NCBI GenBank assembly: GCA_020831635.1
Contig: JAFIGC010000019.1
Location: forward strand, 1-56,815
Reading direction: 5' to 3'
Length of the DNA stretch: 56,815 bases
From: Verrucomicrobiota bacterium
Lineage (GTDB): Bacteria > Verrucomicrobiota > Kiritimatiellia > SS1-B-03-39 > UBA6053
Shown piece after piece: positions 26,888 through 36,339 of this stretch. Under the pieces are notes generated by a model. It worked only from the letters and a program-made list of their open reading frames with translations, did not search any database and was not told where the DNA came from. How positions within the stretch are numbered: the first letter of the stretch is position 1; each line of letters opens with the position of its first letter. The translations under genes were made by a program, and so were the position numbers.

Positions 26888-27700
26888 ATGAAGAAAAAAA
26901 TGATGCTTTTGATTGCGGCCTTGTGCTCGCAAGCGGTTTTTGCCGCCACGATCGCTGTGCAACTGACCGGTGATGGCTGGGCTACGGCGACCAACGCCTT
27001 GGGCAACGGCAATAACGTGATGACCGGTGCCGAGATCCAACCCGGAACCGGATACAACGGCCCGGCATTTCGCGGCGGCGCGGTTGCGACCGATACCACC
27101 ATCGGTGATTGGCAAATCAGCAATAACGGCGGATCGAACGTGTTGTTGGGTTTGGATGTGTTCCGATTGAGCCTTGGCACCACGGTCAACCAAGCTGAAA
27201 CCAAGTTCCACCATGCGGTGATTTTCTTTGACCAGTCGTCCTTCGCAAATGGCCTGGATGCCGTGGTGGGTGGAGTGACATTGAACGACACCACTTCGCT
27301 TTCCTACACCGCCAAACGAGTAGCCGGGAATCCCTCCCGAATCGGCTACGTCATTCAGTCGGATGGCAATTATTTTCTGCATCAAATTGCTTATGATGAT
27401 AATGAGCGGGGTACAGGCCAAGGCCATCTTTTCACTCTCTCGGATCCCACGGCGGTCACTTGGAATTCGTTTACGCCTGAAAGCTCCCTTTCCACCATTG
27501 GGTCTGTCGCCAACCCCGACTTTACCAAAATCACCGGCATCGGCATCTGGTTCGAGAATGAGCGGGCCGGAAACGCCACCTCAGGCTTGGATTTCCGGGT
27601 GGGCGAAATCACTTTCGCCGCCATCCCCGAACCCTCCACCCTGATCCTGCTGGGGATTTCCCTGGGATCGGTGCTGCTGTTCCGCCGCCGCAAGGCTTAA
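26888..27700 (+). CDS. PEP-CTERM sorting domain protein
   Basis: The product is about 270 residues, with signal peptide MKKKMMLLIAALCSQAVFA, a secreted beta-rich domain, and C-terminal AAIPEPSTLILLGISLGSVL followed by LFRRRKA, the exosortase recognition signal. The ATG at 26888 has AAGGA eight bases upstream and is preferred over one three codons earlier. It sits between a LacI regulator and the GH67 gene and is closed by a strong terminator. The mature domain is unrecognised. Confidence 0.85.
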   Translation: MKKKMMLLIAALCSQAVFAATIAVQLTGDGWATATNALGNGNNVMTGAEIQPGTGYNGPAFRGGAVATDTTIGDWQISNNGGSNVLLGLDVFRLSLGTTVNQAETKFHHAVIFFDQSSFANGLDAVVGGVTLNDTTSLSYTAKRVAGNPSRIGYVIQSDGNYFLHQIAYDDNERGTGQGHLFTLSDPTAVTWNSFTPESSLSTIGSVANPDFTKITGIGIWFENERAGNATSGLDFRVGEITFAAIPEPSTLILLGISLGSVLLFRRRKA

Positions 27701-27718
27701 GTTTCTTCTGTGTGTGGG

Positions 27719-27749
27719 GCCCCTCCGGGAGACCGGGGGGGCTTTTTTT
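27719..27749 (+). terminator. Intrinsic terminator after the PEP-CTERM gene
   Basis: A 10-bp stem (GCCCCTCCGG / CCGGGGGGGC) with a GAGA loop, followed by seven T. One G-T pair. Confidence 0.88.
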
Positions 27750-27765
27750 GGTTCCCCCGCTTCGT

Positions 27766-27818
27766 TCCGACCGATCCGACCGATCCGACTGATCCGACTG
27801 ATCCGTCAGATCCGACCC
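27766..27818. repeat. Microsatellite-like (GATCCGACT)n run
   Basis: Five to six imperfect 9-bp units GATCCGAC(C/T) end about 10 bp before the GH67 start codon. The run therefore replaces the expected ribosome-binding region. Confidence 0.75.
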
Positions 27819-27828
27819 AAAACGCTCC

Positions 27829-29850
27829 ATGAATTTTCCCCCCGACGAATCCGGTTACGAGGCCTGGCTGCGGTATCCGAAACTTTCGGATGCGGCTCTG
27901 CGGCATCTCTGCCATGTTCAGGCCTGCTCAGGCACGGAACCCGCGTTGGAGGAGCTGTCCCGCGCACTGCGCGGCTGGGGACTGGGCGAACTTCAGCATT
28001 GCGAGGACGACGCGGGGCTTGAGCTTTCACTGGACCCTTTGTTGCCGGAGGAGGGGTTTCGCATTTCACATGGGGCAGGGGAGAGGTTGCATCTGGAAGG
28101 GGGCTCGCCAAACGGTCTGCTCTACGGCATGTTTCAGCTCTTGCGTTGCGTCAACTGCGGTCTTTCCTTGGAAGGAGAATCCGCGCCCGCCGTCCCCTTG
28201 CGGATGCTCAATCATTGGGACAATTTGGTGATCGATCCGGTACACGGCAGCATCGAACGGGTGAAGGGCGGGGACACGATTTTCGACTGGGCCGATCTCT
28301 CCCGGCCCAACCCGCGCTACGAGGAGTATGCCCGCCTGCTCGCCTCCGTGGGACTCAACGCCATCTGCCTGAACAACGTCAATGCGGAGCCTGAAATTCT
28401 GTCCTCCGACATGATCCGAGGCCTTTCCGCGCTGGCGACAATCTTCCGTCGCTGGGGCCTCCGCATTTTCGTCAGCGTCAATTTCGCTTCGCCCGTGTTT
28501 CTCGACGGACTGCCCACCGCCGATCCGCTCGATCCGCGGGTGCGGGCCTGGTGGCGGGACAAGGCGGCGGAAATTTACGCCGCCATTCCCGATTTCGGCG
28601 GCTTTGTGGTCAAAGCCGACAGTGAGGGCAAGCCCGGACCCGGCACCTATGGCCGCAACCACGTCGAAGGCAGCGCCTGTCTGGCCCGGGCCCTCGCTCC
28701 CCATGGCGGCACCCTGTTTTGGCGCGCGTTTGTGTATGGACGTGATTTGTCCGACAAACTTCCCGACGCCAAGGCCCGCGCCGACCGCGCCAATCATGCC
28801 ACCCACGAGTTCATGGGACTCGACGGACAGTTTGACGACAACGTCATTCTGCAAATCAAATGTTCCGCCATCGATTTTCAGATTTGGGAGCCCGTGCACG
28901 CCCTTTTCGGGAAATTGCAACACACCCGCATGTGCGTGGAATTCGCGCTCACCAAGGAATACAGTGGCTACGACGTGCATATGAACTGGGAGGGACCCTA
29001 CTTCCATCATATTCTCAATTCTCCCTTGCTCGCCTCCCGTGTGGAGGCGGTCACCGCCGTGGCCAACTTCAGCAACGCGCGCAATGGTTTCGGTCATCTG
29101 CTCCACGGCGGCAGTCTCTACACCCACGGACGTCTCACCTGGCAGCCTGAAGCCGATCCCCGCGCGGTACTGGACGAATATACGCGGCAGATGTTTGGCC
29201 GTGAGGCCGGTGCGGCGGTGTCGGCCATGATGGAGAAGAGCTACGACACCGTGGCCGCCTACACCATGCCCATGGGGTTGACTTACATCAGCGAATTTCT
29301 GCATCACTTCGAGCCCGATCCATGGGATAATCATCAGGGAGCCGGCATCAGCCCCGACGGCATTGGCACCGATCGTACCGTGGCCAGCGGCAGCGGCTAC
29401 ATCGGACTCTATCCGCCGAAATTGGCCGCACGATTCGAAAACCCCGTCACCTGTCCGCGCCGTTTCCTGCTCTACTTTCATCACTTGCGCTGGATCCACC
29501 GCCTGTCCACGGGCGAAACCCTGATCCAAGCGCTGTACAACAGCTATTGCGACGGGGTGGACACAGTACGCGATACTCGAAGTCAATGGCGGGCCCTGCA
29601 CGGCAAAATCGACCTCGAACGCTGGGCGCATGTGTACGAAAAACTCGCGTTGCAGGAACGCCACGCCGAACGATGGCGGGATCTCGTCTGCCGGTTTTTG
29701 GAGGAAACGAGCGGCATTCCCGACGAACAACGACGTTTTGTGTCCCCCAGCCCCCACAACCGCCTTCGCAGCGGATTTTGGAAGGCAGTTGAGGATTACC
29801 ATTCACGGGTGGAACGGGAGAAAGCGGCGTTGCGGGGGGCAAAAACATAA
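27829..29850 (+). CDS. Xylan alpha-1,2-glucuronidase, glycoside hydrolase family 67
   Basis: The 673-residue protein matches GH67 along its length. It releases (4-O-methyl-)glucuronic acid from the non-reducing end of glucuronoxylo-oligosaccharides. Diagnostic segments are RMLNHWDNL (125-133), VKADSEGKPGPGTYGRNH (261-278) with the acid Glu266, GLDGQFDDNVILQIK with Asp332, and VEFALTKEYSG with Glu371; the last two form the base pair. No signal peptide is seen, which is usual for this intracellular enzyme. No clear ribosome-binding site precedes it. It pairs logically with the GH43 and CE15 genes upstream. Confidence 0.95.
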   Translation: MNFPPDESGYEAWLRYPKLSDAALRHLCHVQACSGTEPALEELSRALRGWGLGELQHCEDDAGLELSLDPLLPEEGFRISHGAGERLHLEGGSPNGLLYGMFQLLRCVNCGLSLEGESAPAVPLRMLNHWDNLVIDPVHGSIERVKGGDTIFDWADLSRPNPRYEEYARLLASVGLNAICLNNVNAEPEILSSDMIRGLSALATIFRRWGLRIFVSVNFASPVFLDGLPTADPLDPRVRAWWRDKAAEIYAAIPDFGGFVVKADSEGKPGPGTYGRNHVEGSACLARALAPHGGTLFWRAFVYGRDLSDKLPDAKARADRANHATHEFMGLDGQFDDNVILQIKCSAIDFQIWEPVHALFGKLQHTRMCVEFALTKEYSGYDVHMNWEGPYFHHILNSPLLASRVEAVTAVANFSNARNGFGHLLHGGSLYTHGRLTWQPEADPRAVLDEYTRQMFGREAGAAVSAMMEKSYDTVAAYTMPMGLTYISEFLHHFEPDPWDNHQGAGISPDGIGTDRTVASGSGYIGLYPPKLAARFENPVTCPRRFLLYFHHLRWIHRLSTGETLIQALYNSYCDGVDTVRDTRSQWRALHGKIDLERWAHVYEKLALQERHAERWRDLVCRFLEETSGIPDEQRRFVSPSPHNRLRSGFWKAVEDYHSRVEREKAALRGAKT

Positions 29851-29860
29851 GTTCGACCGA

Positions 29861-30301
29861 TTACTGAACCGGACAAGGCGTCATCCCCACGCGATGCGCG
29901 AGATGGCTCTGATTATGATCAAAGGTCAAAAACCGATGCGCTTTACAAACCAAGGCACCCGCAACGTGAAGTATATCAAAACTTCGATGTCCGTGCGGGA
30001 GGGTCCACTCTTCGGATAATTTCACAGCTGAGGCCAGTACTTCTGCCAGATTACAGTCTGTCATGCGGATTCGCCCGGCATCACGATCCTGCTGATAATC
30101 CCTCCAGTATTTGGAAGCGGCCCCCAAAGGGATAAATTGTTTAAATTCCGAGAAACGGAGGGCATTCCCCAGTTCAAAGTCGTTGAGGCGTGTCACTGTA
30201 ATGACACATGGGTGGTTCCGAAGCCAGTCTAACGCATTCGGCGTATTTGCATCATTGCCGTAAAGCGAAAAGAGGAAACTGGTATCCGCACAGGTTACCA
30301 T
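29861..30301 (-). CDS. PIN-domain toxin (VapC-like)
   Basis: The 146-residue PIN-domain protein has Asp6 in TCADTSFLFSLYGND, Glu43 in NDFELGNALR, and a C-terminal acidic site RSFDILHVAGALV followed by FLTFDHNQ. It overlaps the upstream antitoxin by eight bases. A metal-dependent RNase role is expected from the family. It is convergent with GH67 with only 10 bp between the stops. Confidence 0.85.
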   Translation of the reverse strand: MVTCADTSFLFSLYGNDANTPNALDWLRNHPCVITVTRLNDFELGNALRFSEFKQFIPLGAASKYWRDYQQDRDAGRIRMTDCNLAEVLASAVKLSEEWTLPHGHRSFDILHVAGALVCKAHRFLTFDHNQSHLAHRVGMTPCPVQ

Positions 30302-30546
30302 TTGCCCGAACTTTCTTTCAGAAGCGCCGATACATCTTCCTTGGAAGGCTGTTTCAGTTCCGATCGATTTCGGAGCATGGCCGGACTCTTATTCCAATCC
30401 GCGGTTTCCCCGGATTCCGCGGGTTCCGGCACCAGTCGCGCGATCGCACGCCCCCTTCGGGTGATGACAATTTCTTCTCCCGCCGCAATCCAATCCAGGA
30501 GTCCGGTATAGTGGTTTCTTAAATCTCTGACAGTCGCGGTTTTCAT
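30295..30546 (-). CDS. Phd/YefM-type antitoxin
   Basis: The 83-residue protein has the typical MKTATVRDLRNHYTGLLDWI and GEEIVITRRGRAIARLVP fold of Phd/YefM dimers, with a disordered charged C-terminus that would bind the toxin. The ATG at 30546 is preferred over a frame extension upstream. A TGTGC ... GCACA dyad (30548-30569) lies directly before the start and is a candidate autoregulatory operator. Confidence 0.85.
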   Translation of the reverse strand: MKTATVRDLRNHYTGLLDWIAAGEEIVITRRGRAIARLVPEPAESGETADWNKSPAMLRNRSELKQPSKEDVSALLKESSGKW

Positions 30547-30624
30547 TGTGCTACAAAAATAGCGCACATGGTCTTTTTCGTCAAGGTGCAAACGAAATTT
30601 TCACGCCCGACTTTCACATTCTTC

Positions 30625-30653
30625 TTGCGCGGCGTGCAGGATTACTTTCTAAT
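30625..30653 (+). promoter_or_regulatory. Promoter of the broken NmrA gene
   Basis: TTGCGC, a 17-bp spacer and TCTAAT precede an AGGAGA ribosome-binding site at 30668 and the ATG at 30680. The control region is intact although the gene is not. Confidence 0.5.
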
Positions 30654-30679
30654 ATGGATGCAACTCACAGGAGATTCAT

Positions 30680-31358
30680 ATGACAACCCAACAACCACTT
30701 ATTGCTGTGGTCGGTTCGACCGGTGCACAGGGCGGCGGCTTGGTCCGCGCCATTCTCGATGATCCTTCCCGCACGTACCGCGTCCGCGCGCTCACCCGAA
30801 AACCCGATGGCGATAAAGGCCGTGAACTCGCGGAGGCCGACGCCGAGGTGGTGGCGGCGGACTTGGATGACTTGGAGAGCCTGAAATCCGCGTTTGCGGG
30901 AGCGCACTGCGCCTTTTGTGTGACTTTCCTTTGGCATGGGACCCCAGAAAGGGCCCGACGGCAAGCTCGCCATTACGTTGCCCATGGGCGACGCGAAGTT
31001 GCCCTCCATTGCCGTGGGCGACATTGGCAAGTGTGCCCTGGGTGTCTTCAAACAAGGCGAATCCCTGATCGGCAAAACCGTTGGCGTCGCCGGGGAGCAC
31101 TTGAGCGGCGACGAGATGGCGGCGATCTTCGCGAAGGTCTTTGGACGGGATGTGGGCTACAATGCGGTTGAACCCGATGTCTATCGCGGCTTTGGGTTCC
31201 CCGGCGCGGATGATCTTGGCAACATGTTCCAGTTCAACCGCGATTTCAGCGAAGCCTTCTGCGCGGCCCGAAATCTGGAAACCAGCCGCAAGCTTAATCC
31301 CGATCTGCTGACCCTGGAAGCTTGGCTGAAAGCCAATCAAGACCGCATTCCGTTATAA
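30680..31358 (+). pseudogene. NmrA-family NAD(P)-binding protein, internal deletion and frameshift
   Basis: The first part encodes a typical Rossmann start (IAVVGSTGAQGGGLVRAILD, up to AHCAFCVTFLW). Around 30932-30936 the frame switches directly to MGPQKGPDGKLAITLPMGDA, which continues through VGDIGKCALGVF to a normal C-terminus. NmrA-like proteins of this group are near 300 residues and have about 80 more residues between these points. A deletion of about 240-260 bp that also breaks the frame is the simplest reading. Both halves are otherwise undamaged, so the loss is recent or the junction is an assembly error. Confidence 0.85.
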
Positions 31359-31401
31359 GGCCTTCCTCCGGATCGCGCCTCGGAATCGGGAACGAAATAT
31401 C

Positions 31402-33009
31402 TTATCTTGAAATTTGCAGGGGCGCGGAGCGTACCCTGCGTCCCTCGCGGGTAATGCCCCTGGCCTGATAGATGGCGGGGCCTTCGCCGGTTACGGAAAC
31501 CGGCACGGTGGCGCGCAGGGTTTTTCCGCTTTGGCTTTCCCTGAAAATCTGGCGTTGGCCCTGATAAATTTCCCACACGACCATATCGCGTTCACTTTCC
31601 AGTAGAAACCGTCCGTTGATATGTGCGTCTCCCTCCGAAAATTTCAGAATTTCGGAAAATGGGGTTTTGACGATTTTCCTGCGCATGGCCGTTTCCGGGG
31701 GCGCCCAAGTTTTCCGGGCGTGGAGCAGGACGTCCACCGCGGGGCCGGTGGTTTCCGGGTCGGCTTCCCAGCGCCATTCGGGGCCCGTCCCCGGAATGCG
31801 GGTGCCATCCACGTGCAAGTGAAATTCGTTGGCGGAACTGGGACGCAATCCGGGGGTGCGAATCACCAGGGTGTTTTCCTGCCATTCGGTTTCGAGTCTT
31901 ACGGCGGAAAACTCGCGGCCCCAGGGGCGGCAGAGCGGGTCGCCCATGGGCAAGCTGTGATAGGGGCTGCCGATCGACTGCATCAGGGCTTCCAGCAGGG
32001 TGTTTCCCATGGCATAGCGTTCGAAAATTTCAACCAGCGGGAATTTGGTCCAGATCGACATGGGTTCGTCCACGGTGCCTACGGTGCCGGCGGCACCGGC
32101 CGCGATCCATTGGGTCATTTTGGTTTGCGAATCATTGTGAAAAGTACCCGCGAAACTGGTGAGGTGTTCCGCGAAGGAGCCGGGGACGAGTTTGCCCGCA
32201 TAGCGGCGTTGCACGGGTACGGATGCCGCGCCCTCCATGGCCCCGATGAGGGTGTCGGGGAGGGGCACGTCCCGGGTTTCCATGTGAAGGGGGATGTTGC
32301 GGCGGGCGAGTCGTTCGGCGGCCAATTCCATTTGGGGAAGTCGGGCGCGGGTGCGGACGTCGGTGTTGGTGACGATGGCCACGCTGCCTTTGGGCGCGGC
32401 GTGATCCGCTCCGGCGGAACGTTTGAGCGCGGCGATGATGGCTTCGGTGTCCAGCGGATCGTAAAACACGCCCAGCACCATGGCCGGGTGGAGACCGGCC
32501 TCGTTGAGATCCGTTGCCGGGTAGCGGGCGAGGCGCATGCCGCGGGCCCGTTGGTCCGGGGCGGTGAACCAAGGGGAAATCGCTTGCCCGTTTTTGATTC
32601 GTTCCGGGTCGGGAAGATTGCCGAGGGTTCCTGCAAAAGCGGTGAGGCTGACGAAATTCCCGTCGCCCAGTCCGATGCGGGTGGGCCAATCGGGGGAGAA
32701 GATGAGCGCGGTGGGGAAGGGGTCGTTCAAGGCTTCCAGTTTCGCCCGAAGGGGTTCGACGACAATTCTCATGGTGCGGTCGGCATTGGTTCGCCAACGG
32801 GTGCCGCCGTTTTCATCCCGGAAATACGATTCCGGCGGTTCGAGGACCAGCACCCGTTCCGCCGGAATTCCTCGCAGATCGATGTAGTGGTTGGCCACGG
32901 TCATGGCTTCGGGGGAACTGCCGTTGACAATCAACAAGGTTTCACTCGGCAATTGCGCGAAGAGGGGAAGGCAGGCAGTCAGCAGGGAAAGCAGGATCAA
33001 GCGTTTCAT
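31402..33009 (-). CDS. TIGR03790-like secreted protein
   Basis: The 535-residue protein has a signal peptide (MKRLILLSLLTACLPLFAQ) and then SETLLIVNGSSPEAMTVANH, YIDLRGIPAERVLVLEPP and GAAGTVGTVDEPMSIWTKFP. This pattern fits the TIGR03790 family found in Verrucomicrobia, Planctomycetes and Acidobacteria. A C-terminal beta-sandwich runs from about residue 375. The biochemical function of the family is unknown. It is not in an obvious operon; the downstream neighbour is the convergent NmrA pseudogene. Confidence 0.8.
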   Translation of the reverse strand: MKRLILLSLLTACLPLFAQLPSETLLIVNGSSPEAMTVANHYIDLRGIPAERVLVLEPPESYFRDENGGTRWRTNADRTMRIVVEPLRAKLEALNDPFPTALIFSPDWPTRIGLGDGNFVSLTAFAGTLGNLPDPERIKNGQAISPWFTAPDQRARGMRLARYPATDLNEAGLHPAMVLGVFYDPLDTEAIIAALKRSAGADHAAPKGSVAIVTNTDVRTRARLPQMELAAERLARRNIPLHMETRDVPLPDTLIGAMEGAASVPVQRRYAGKLVPGSFAEHLTSFAGTFHNDSQTKMTQWIAAGAAGTVGTVDEPMSIWTKFPLVEIFERYAMGNTLLEALMQSIGSPYHSLPMGDPLCRPWGREFSAVRLETEWQENTLVIRTPGLRPSSANEFHLHVDGTRIPGTGPEWRWEADPETTGPAVDVLLHARKTWAPPETAMRRKIVKTPFSEILKFSEGDAHINGRFLLESERDMVVWEIYQGQRQIFRESQSGKTLRATVPVSVTGEGPAIYQARGITREGRRVRSAPLQISR

Positions 33010-33583
33010 ACGGATACCGTAGAGTAAAAATGATTGGGGTCAACCTTCAACAGGCAACTCGTACTCTGTAAATCATAAATCTTCGCATAAGATTGGTCTA
33101 TTTTGATGCCGGGGATGGGATGAGTGGCTTGTGCAACCAAGAAGGTTGTGCAGGGATGAACACGGATATTTTTTGGGAAAATCAGCAGGACGGCGAAGCA
33201 TCCGCAGGGCAAAACAATCGGAAGATCCGTGGTCTGCGGGCTCGCATCCGTGGTCAATTATCCCCCCAGAAGATCCGTTGTCCGGCAAAGCCATCCGTTG
33301 GGGAAGAACCACTGAACACACTGATTTCCACTGATCTTGGGTTGTGGCTTTGGGTTTTGGGTGGGGGGGGCGCGGGGACAGGAGCGCCGATCTCCGCATC
33401 GGCGGGGAGAAGGGGGATGTTTTTTTGGCTCTCACGGAGGCACAGAGGCACGGAGGGGAGGATCTCTCTGCGCCTTCGTGCCTTTGTGAGAATAAAGCGG
33501 TAGCTTCGTGGTACTCGCTACACGCACTCCAAAGCGGCTGCGCCGTGCTCGTTACTCCGAATTCCGCATTCCCCACTCCGCAC
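33010..33583. repeat. Intergenic repeat array, 574 bp
   Basis: No gene is visible. In order it contains a paired ATCCGTGGTC word (33223), CCGTTGTCCGGCAAAGCC (33270), CCACTGAACACACTGATTTC (33310) and GACAGGAGCGCCGATCTCC (33377). It continues with GGCTCTCACGGAGGCACAG (33427) and its partial inverse, a truncated REP fragment CTCGCTACACGCACTCC (about 33516), and CCGAATTCCGCATTCC words. The middle part repeats the order of the array at 8.5-8.86 kb. Confidence 0.7.
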
Positions 33584-35062
33584 TTAGTACGCTCCTCGTT
33601 GGCGGAGGACGGCGTAGATGGTGCGCACGAGAATGACGATGTCCAGCCAGATGGACCAGTTGCGCACGTAGTAGGCGTCCCAGCGGATAAATCCGTCGTT
33701 GCCCGATTCGCTGCGGCCGGAGACCTGCCAGAGGCCGGTCATGCCGGGGCGGACGCGTCTTCGCAGGTCGATGATCCGCTCCGGCAGTTCGCTTTCATGG
33801 TATTGGGGGAGGGGACGGGGGCCGATGAGCGCCATTTCCCCTCTGAGGATGTTGATGAACTGCGGCAACTCGTCCAGGGAAGTTCGGCGCAGGATGGCGC
33901 CGGTTCGGGTGATGCGGGGGTCGTGTTTCACCTTGAATCCGTCCTCCCAATCGGCCCGGAATTCCGGATCCTCGTCCAGTTTTTTTTGCAGGATTTCCTC
34001 GGCATTGTGCCGCATGGTGCGGAATTTCCACATGCGAAACGGTTTTCCGTCCATGCCAATGCGGGTTTGCACGAAAAAGGGAGAATGAAAGTCGGTCAGA
34101 TAGATCCAGATGGAAAGCAGGAGCAAGAGGGGCAATACCAGGGGAAGAAAAATCAGGACGATCAACACTTCGCTGGAGAGTTTGAGGAGGCGGGACCATC
34201 CGTCCAGCAGGTTGGAAGAGATTTCCATGCCCAGCACGCCTCCCAAGTCGCGGGTGGCCACCCAGAGGGACGGCGCGTGTTCGCGTAATTCGGGGACGAT
34301 GAGGACTTTCCGGTACTGAAACGCGGCGACTTCGGTGAAATCGGGACGGTGATCCGTCAGGGTCGAGGGTTCCAGTAAAATGGCGGCGTGGGCAAAGGGG
34401 TAGGGGTCTTCGTTTGGAGAAAGAATGGGGACCCCGGCAAAAGTTTCTTGGGTGTCGGGCGTATCCACCAGAAAAACCCCGATGGGGATATAGCCCATGC
34501 CACTGCCTTCCCGCAGGACCCGCAACAGCTCGGGCACCAGTTCCCGGGTGCCGTAAATGACCACCTGCATGCCCCAGAGGTTGTATTGAATCAAGGCCTT
34601 CTTCACCGCCCAGCGCACCACCGGGATTAAGATCATGCAAAGTACGAAAGCCAGTGACAGGGTCAGACGGCTGGTGGTGTCGGCCAGTTTGGTGAGAAAA
34701 AGGGCGGAAGTCGTGCCCGCGAAAATCGTGGTCAGCAGAAGAAACATTCTTCGGGTGGACTCCACCACGCCCATGCCCCAACCGGGTGTCAGTTTGATGC
34801 CAAAGCTCAACAACACCCACAGCCCGGAAACGTACCAGGACCATTCCGGTAGCATGTGTCCGCCGCCCATAATTTGTATGCGCATCCAACTGGCCAGATA
34901 AAAGGCCCAGGCCATGGCGAGGATATCCCCGGCGGCAAAGGAGACCGCATTGATCAGCCATCGGAAAAACAACGCCATGCGGGCGTTGATCAGTTTGGTG
35001 TTGTTTTCGTTGAAAGAAGAGGGGATCGAATCTGTGGGCATGGCAGTATTGGATTGAAACAT
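33584..35062 (-). CDS. Polyprenyl-phosphate sugar phosphotransferase (WbaP-like)
   Basis: The 492-residue initiating enzyme of exopolysaccharide synthesis transfers a sugar-1-phosphate to undecaprenyl phosphate at the inner membrane. Several N-terminal membrane helices come first, then a Rossmann-like CoA-binding-type domain (LWGMQVVIYGTRELVPELL). The C-terminal bacterial sugar transferase domain follows its anchoring helix (VLIVLIFLPLVLPLLLLLS), with FFVQTRIGMDGKPFRMWKFR and SLDELPQFINILRGEMALIG (catalytic Asp-Glu) and GPRPLP. It is divergent from the epimerase gene; the 210-bp gap between must hold both promoters. Confidence 0.93.
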   Translation of the reverse strand: MFQSNTAMPTDSIPSSFNENNTKLINARMALFFRWLINAVSFAAGDILAMAWAFYLASWMRIQIMGGGHMLPEWSWYVSGLWVLLSFGIKLTPGWGMGVVESTRRMFLLLTTIFAGTTSALFLTKLADTTSRLTLSLAFVLCMILIPVVRWAVKKALIQYNLWGMQVVIYGTRELVPELLRVLREGSGMGYIPIGVFLVDTPDTQETFAGVPILSPNEDPYPFAHAAILLEPSTLTDHRPDFTEVAAFQYRKVLIVPELREHAPSLWVATRDLGGVLGMEISSNLLDGWSRLLKLSSEVLIVLIFLPLVLPLLLLLSIWIYLTDFHSPFFVQTRIGMDGKPFRMWKFRTMRHNAEEILQKKLDEDPEFRADWEDGFKVKHDPRITRTGAILRRTSLDELPQFINILRGEMALIGPRPLPQYHESELPERIIDLRRRVRPGMTGLWQVSGRSESGNDGFIRWDAYYVRNWSIWLDIVILVRTIYAVLRQRGAY

Positions 35063-35271
35063 GTATTGGAGGAGAAAGCCATAAAAATCAAGTCCCGGGT
35101 TCAGCGAAAGCGCATGGCGCGATCGAAAGTCTTAAGTCATACGGGCCGCACAAAATCCAAAACCTCTTGCTTGCCTTTCCCTCACCGCTGGAATAATGGG
35201 AGGGTTATGATGTCGTCCATAAAGCCAGCGTCCTTGCCCATAAACGATTCTCCATGTGACGGGAGTCGGCG

Positions 35272-36339
35272 ATGAGTGTTGCCGTGATTACAGGTTCCGC
35301 AGGGTTGATTGGTGCGGAAGCCTCCCGATATTTCGCCGGGTTGGGGATGGAGATCGTGGGGATTGACAATGACATGCGGGCCTATTTTTTTGGAGATACG
35401 GCCAGCAACCGACGCAACCGGAAACTTCTGCAGGAGGAGTTGACGGGATACGGGCACCATGAAACCGACATTCGGGATGCGGAGGCCATGGAGGCACTTT
35501 TTGCGAGATATGGCCAATCGATCTCTCTGGTGGTGCATACGGCGGCCCAACCTTCGCACGATTGGGCCGTCCAAGAACCCTTGACGGATTTTTCAGTCAA
35601 CGCAAACGGCACCCTGAACTTGCTCGAGGCCACCCGCAAGCATTGTCCCGAAGCGGTCTTCATTTTCACGTCCACGAACAAAGTCTACGGGGATGCCCCC
35701 AACCGCTTGCCACTGGTGGAGCGTGAAACGCGCTGGGAAATCGACCCGGAACATGCCTACGCGAGCGGGATCCCGGAAACCATGAGCATTGACCAAAGCT
35801 TGCATTCCCTCTTTGGCGCCTCCAAAGTCGCCGCCGATGTGTTGGTGCAGGAGTACGGCCGCTATTTTGGCATGAAGACCGCCTGTTTCCGGGGAGGATG
35901 CCTGACGGGGCCTCACCATTCCGGGGCGCAATTGCACGGGTTTCTCGCATATCTCATGAAATGTGCCATCACAGACACGCCCTACACGATTTTAGGGTAC
36001 AAAGGAAAACAAGTTCGTGACAATATTCACTGTTCGGATCTCATTCAAGCTTTCGACCGCTTTTTCTCCAACCCGCGGATTGGGGAGGTTTACAACATCG
36101 GTGGCGGACGCGAAAGCAACTGCTCGATGATGGAAGCCGTGACCATGGCCGGTGAGATTTGTGGCCGGAAAATGCGGACCACGTATCAGGAGGAAAACCG
36201 GGTGGGGGATCACATCTGGTACATCAGTGATTTGAGCAAATTCAAGTCCCACTACCCTCAATGGACCCTTGAATATGATGTTCGCCGAATTCTCTCCGAA
36301 ATGTATGAACTCAATCATGGGCAATGGACGGTCATATGA
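35272..36339 (+). CDS. NAD-dependent epimerase/dehydratase (CDP-tyvelose epimerase-like SDR)
   Basis: The 355-residue extended SDR has nucleotide motif [19 protein letters not shown] (5-23) and matches the CDP-paratose/tyvelose 2-epimerase-like group ([44 protein letters not shown]). The catalytic YxxxK is replaced by FGASK in [12 protein letters not shown], so the tyrosine is Phe. This may be a property of the subgroup. It should modify a nucleotide sugar for the surface polysaccharide. It overlaps the next gene by four bases. Confidence 0.88.
   Translation: MSVAVITGSAGLIGAEASRYFAGLGMEIVGIDNDMRAYFFGDTASNRRNRKLLQEELTGYGHHETDIRDAEAMEALFARYGQSISLVVHTAAQPSHDWAVQEPLTDFSVNANGTLNLLEATRKHCPEAVFIFTSTNKVYGDAPNRLPLVERETRWEIDPEHAYASGIPETMSIDQSLHSLFGASKVAADVLVQEYGRYFGMKTACFRGGCLTGPHHSGAQLHGFLAYLMKCAITDTPYTILGYKGKQVRDNIHCSDLIQAFDRFFSNPRIGEVYNIGGGRESNCSMMEAVTMAGEICGRKMRTTYQEENRVGDHIWYISDLSKFKSHYPQWTLEYDVRRILSEMYELNHGQWTVI

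Noticed and set aside
28066-29802. A 578-residue minus-strand frame inside GH67
   Set aside because: Shadow of the GH67 gene, whose catalytic motifs lie on the plus strand.
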